Of a stretch of 6,819 nucleotides of DNA, positions 5,278 to 6,819 are shown one piece after another (the first letter of the stretch is position 1; each line of letters opens with the position of its first letter). Below the pieces are notes generated by a model. The model did not search any database, was not told where the DNA came from, and saw nothing but the letters and a program-made list of their open reading frames with translations. Source of the stretch: Gemmatimonadota bacterium (GTDB lineage Bacteria; Gemmatimonadota; Gemmatimonadetes; Longimicrobiales; Gaopeijiaceae); contig DUCW01000020.1 of NCBI GenBank assembly GCA_012959595.1, forward strand, positions 1-6,819, written 5' to 3'. Position numbers and translations under genes: made by a program.

Positions 5278-6562
5278 ATTACTGATAGAAATCAGGCCTG
5301 CAGTCCTGCTATTGATCTTGATATGCACAACTGCAACGAATGGACTGGCCCAGAACGTGGCAGTCAGAAATGCCACTATCCTAACTATTACTAACGGTAT
5401 CGTTGAAAATGGAACCGTAGTCAGTAGAGATGGAAAAATAGTGGCCGTGGGAACCGAAGTAGACATCCCCAATGGAACCACAGTCATCGACGGAACAGGC
5501 ATGTACCTGATGCCTGGACTTATCGATGCTCATTCTCACGCAGCAATAGATTCCGGCATCAACGAAGGTAGTGAGTCAGTGACCCCTGAAGTCCAGGTCC
5601 AAGTCATGAACGATGACCCCACAATTTACCAGGCACTCGCAGGCGGAGCTACAACAGCCCACCTGCTGCATGGAAGTGCCAACACAATAGGTGGCCAATC
5701 ACAAGTCATCAAAATGCGCTGGGGGAAATCAGTGGAAGAAATCTTGTTTGAAGGTGCTCCACGCCTAGTAAAATTCGCTCTAGGAGAAAACGTCACTCGG
5801 GCGGGAAGAGGAAACCTCCCAGATTCCCTCAGACGTTATCCGAAGTCCCGAATGGGAGTAGAACACACTTTACGTTGGTGGTTCACCGAAGCCCAAAAAT
5901 ATCGTACGGGCTGGGAAGATTACCACTCCAATGGAGGACTCGAACCGCGCAGAGATCTCAGGCTAGAAGCCCTAGTCGACATCATGGAAGGTGAGATTCG
6001 AGTACATGCACACTCCTACAGAGCTGACGAGATCCTAATGTTGATCAGAGTAGCTGAACAATTCGGCTTCCGTATCAATACGTTCCAGCATGTCCTTGAA
6101 GGCTATAAAGTAGCTAAAGAAATAGCAGACCACGGAGCCCACGCTTCGACATTTGCAGATTTTTGGGGATACAAAGTGGAAGCATACGATGCTATCCCAC
6201 ACAATATGGCGATCATGGCTTCGAGGGGTATAGTGGTCAGTGTGAACTCGGACTCTGGAGAACGAATTCGTAGACTCTATCAAGAAGCCGCCTTCGGAAT
6301 GAAGTACGGTGGAATGAGTGAAGAAGAAGCTTTAAAAATGATCACTATAAATCCTGCTATTCAGATCGGTGTTGAAAATCGAGTGGGGTCCATTGAAGTG
6401 GGGAAAGACGCTGACCTAGCACTTTTTAGTCATCATCCCTTTCACCCTTCCACCAAAGTAGAAAAAACCATCGTAGACGGCATCGTCTACTTTGATCGCG
6501 ACCAAGCCGACACTATGGCAAAACTTTTAGCTAACAAAGATGGCATGGAGGAACAAAGATGA
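5270..6562 (+). CDS. Exported metal-dependent amidohydrolase (catalytic member of the operon)
   Basis: The 430-residue product has a signal peptide (core about 11-19, probable cleavage after GLA at 25-27) and should act outside the cytoplasmic membrane. It belongs to the imidazolonepropionase/dipeptidase-like part of the amidohydrolase superfamily, whose enzymes hydrolyse C-N bonds in amides or cyclic imides. Candidate metal ligands are all present: His88 and His90 in GLIDAHSH, Lys168 in VKFALGEN, His246/His248 in VHAHSY, His274 in FQHVLEG and Asp328 in NSDSGE. The C-terminal NPA and VGSIEVGKDADLALF block (about 361-386) is typical. AGGAGG lies nine bases before ATG 5270, and the start overlaps the upstream stop as ATGA; its own stop overlaps the next start in the same way. 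It is the only fully equipped member of the three, so it probably supplies the activity. The substrate is unknown; peptide or cyclic-dipeptide breakdown would be a guess. Confidence 0.88.
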   Translation: MKKLLIEIRPAVLLLILICTTATNGLAQNVAVRNATILTITNGIVENGTVVSRDGKIVAVGTEVDIPNGTTVIDGTGMYLMPGLIDAHSHAAIDSGINEGSESVTPEVQVQVMNDDPTIYQALAGGATTAHLLHGSANTIGGQSQVIKMRWGKSVEEILFEGAPRLVKFALGENVTRAGRGNLPDSLRRYPKSRMGVEHTLRWWFTEAQKYRTGWEDYHSNGGLEPRRDLRLEALVDIMEGEIRVHAHSYRADEILMLIRVAEQFGFRINTFQHVLEGYKVAKEIADHGAHASTFADFWGYKVEAYDAIPHNMAIMASRGIVVSVNSDSGERIRRLYQEAAFGMKYGGMSEEEALKMITINPAIQIGVENRVGSIEVGKDADLALFSHHPFHPSTKVEKTIVDGIVYFDRDQADTMAKLLANKDGMEEQR

Positions 6563-6819
6563 AAACATTCGCACAAGTAGCTATAGCTTTCCTTCTCTGT
6601 AGCATCTCCCTTGAAGCACAGGCCAATGTGGGGCAAGAAGGTATTTTTGTCATTGAAGGTGGAACGGTCGTCGTTGGAGATGGACAGCAATTTGAAGGCA
6701 GTATTCTGATTAGAAATGGCAGAATCGTGGATGTTGGCACCTCGGTAGCAGTTCCTGAAGGTGCGGTAACTATCGATGCTTCTGGTCAATTCGTGTACGC
6801 GGGCATGATCGACTCCTAC
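6559..6819 (+). CDS. Third exported amidohydrolase-superfamily paralogue, 3'-truncated by the window end
   Basis: Only the first 87 residues are present; the frame runs off the window. ATG 6559 overlaps the preceding TGA as ATGA and has GGAGG at 6547-6551, seven bases upstream. A signal peptide (core about 6-18, likely cleavage after AQA at 20-22) is followed by the amidohydrolase N-terminal sandwich: EGGTVVVGDG, then ILIRNGRIVDVG (49-60), and YAGMIDSY at the end (80-87). In the catalytic paralogue the same point reads MPGLIDAHSH, so here Tyr replaces the first His of the HxH pair. If the rest follows the pattern of the first gene, this copy is also non-catalytic, but the remaining ligands are out of view. 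Its product is expected to be exported together with the two upstream proteins. Confidence 0.8.
   Translation, partial: MKTFAQVAIAFLLCSISLEAQANVGQEGIFVIEGGTVVVGDGQQFEGSILIRNGRIVDVGTSVAVPEGAVTIDASGQFVYAGMIDSY

Noticed and set aside
5146..5502. 118-residue minus-strand frame across the amidohydrolase junction, with a hydrophobic stretch
   Set aside because: The hydrophobic stretch is the antisense of the plus-strand signal peptide and acidic tail; no independent support.

Overview
The window looks like chromosomal DNA from a free-living bacterium with moderate GC content and strong GGAGG-type ribosome binding sites. The secreted amidohydrolase paralogues, CehA/McbA-type PHP hydrolase and YajQ suit a marine Gemmatimonadota-like or related heterotroph. 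That is a low-confidence inference from gene content; there is no rRNA or other phylogenetic marker to fix it. No mobile element, CRISPR array, tRNA or rRNA was seen.

Layout: (1) 2-997 (+) is the 3' part of a CehA/McbA-family metallohydrolase gene. Two bases after its stop begins a small multi-pass membrane protein (1000/1026-1298) whose reading frame appears broken at a run of five Gs. (2) 1385-1498 (+) is a 37-residue single-helix membrane protein with an excellent ribosome binding site. (3) 1572-3080 (-) is a class III PLP-dependent aminotransferase, convergent with the small genes and divergent from the next gene. (4) 3261-3761 (+) is a YajQ-family nucleotide-binding protein. (5) 3936-6819 (+) is an operon of three exported paralogues of the amidohydrolase superfamily, joined by ATGA stop/start overlaps. 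The third runs off the window.

The most interesting part is the amidohydrolase operon. Only the middle gene (5270-6562) has the expected metal ligands (HxH, Lys, two His, Asp). The first gene (3936-5273) keeps the fold's N- and C-terminal signature regions and a signal peptide but has lost the HxH motif and the other recognisable ligands. The third has Tyr where the first His of HxH should be, at the last codon visible. This suggests one catalytic subunit made in a coupled way with one or two non-catalytic paralogues, all exported. Substrates cannot be read from the sequence, although such proteins are usually annotated as imidazolonepropionase-like or dipeptidase-like.

The other notable points are the frameshifted small membrane gene, the unannotated-size 37-residue protein, a 15-bp direct repeat across the start of the middle amidohydrolase, and a non-canonical Asp-Ser in the aminotransferase's cofactor motif.
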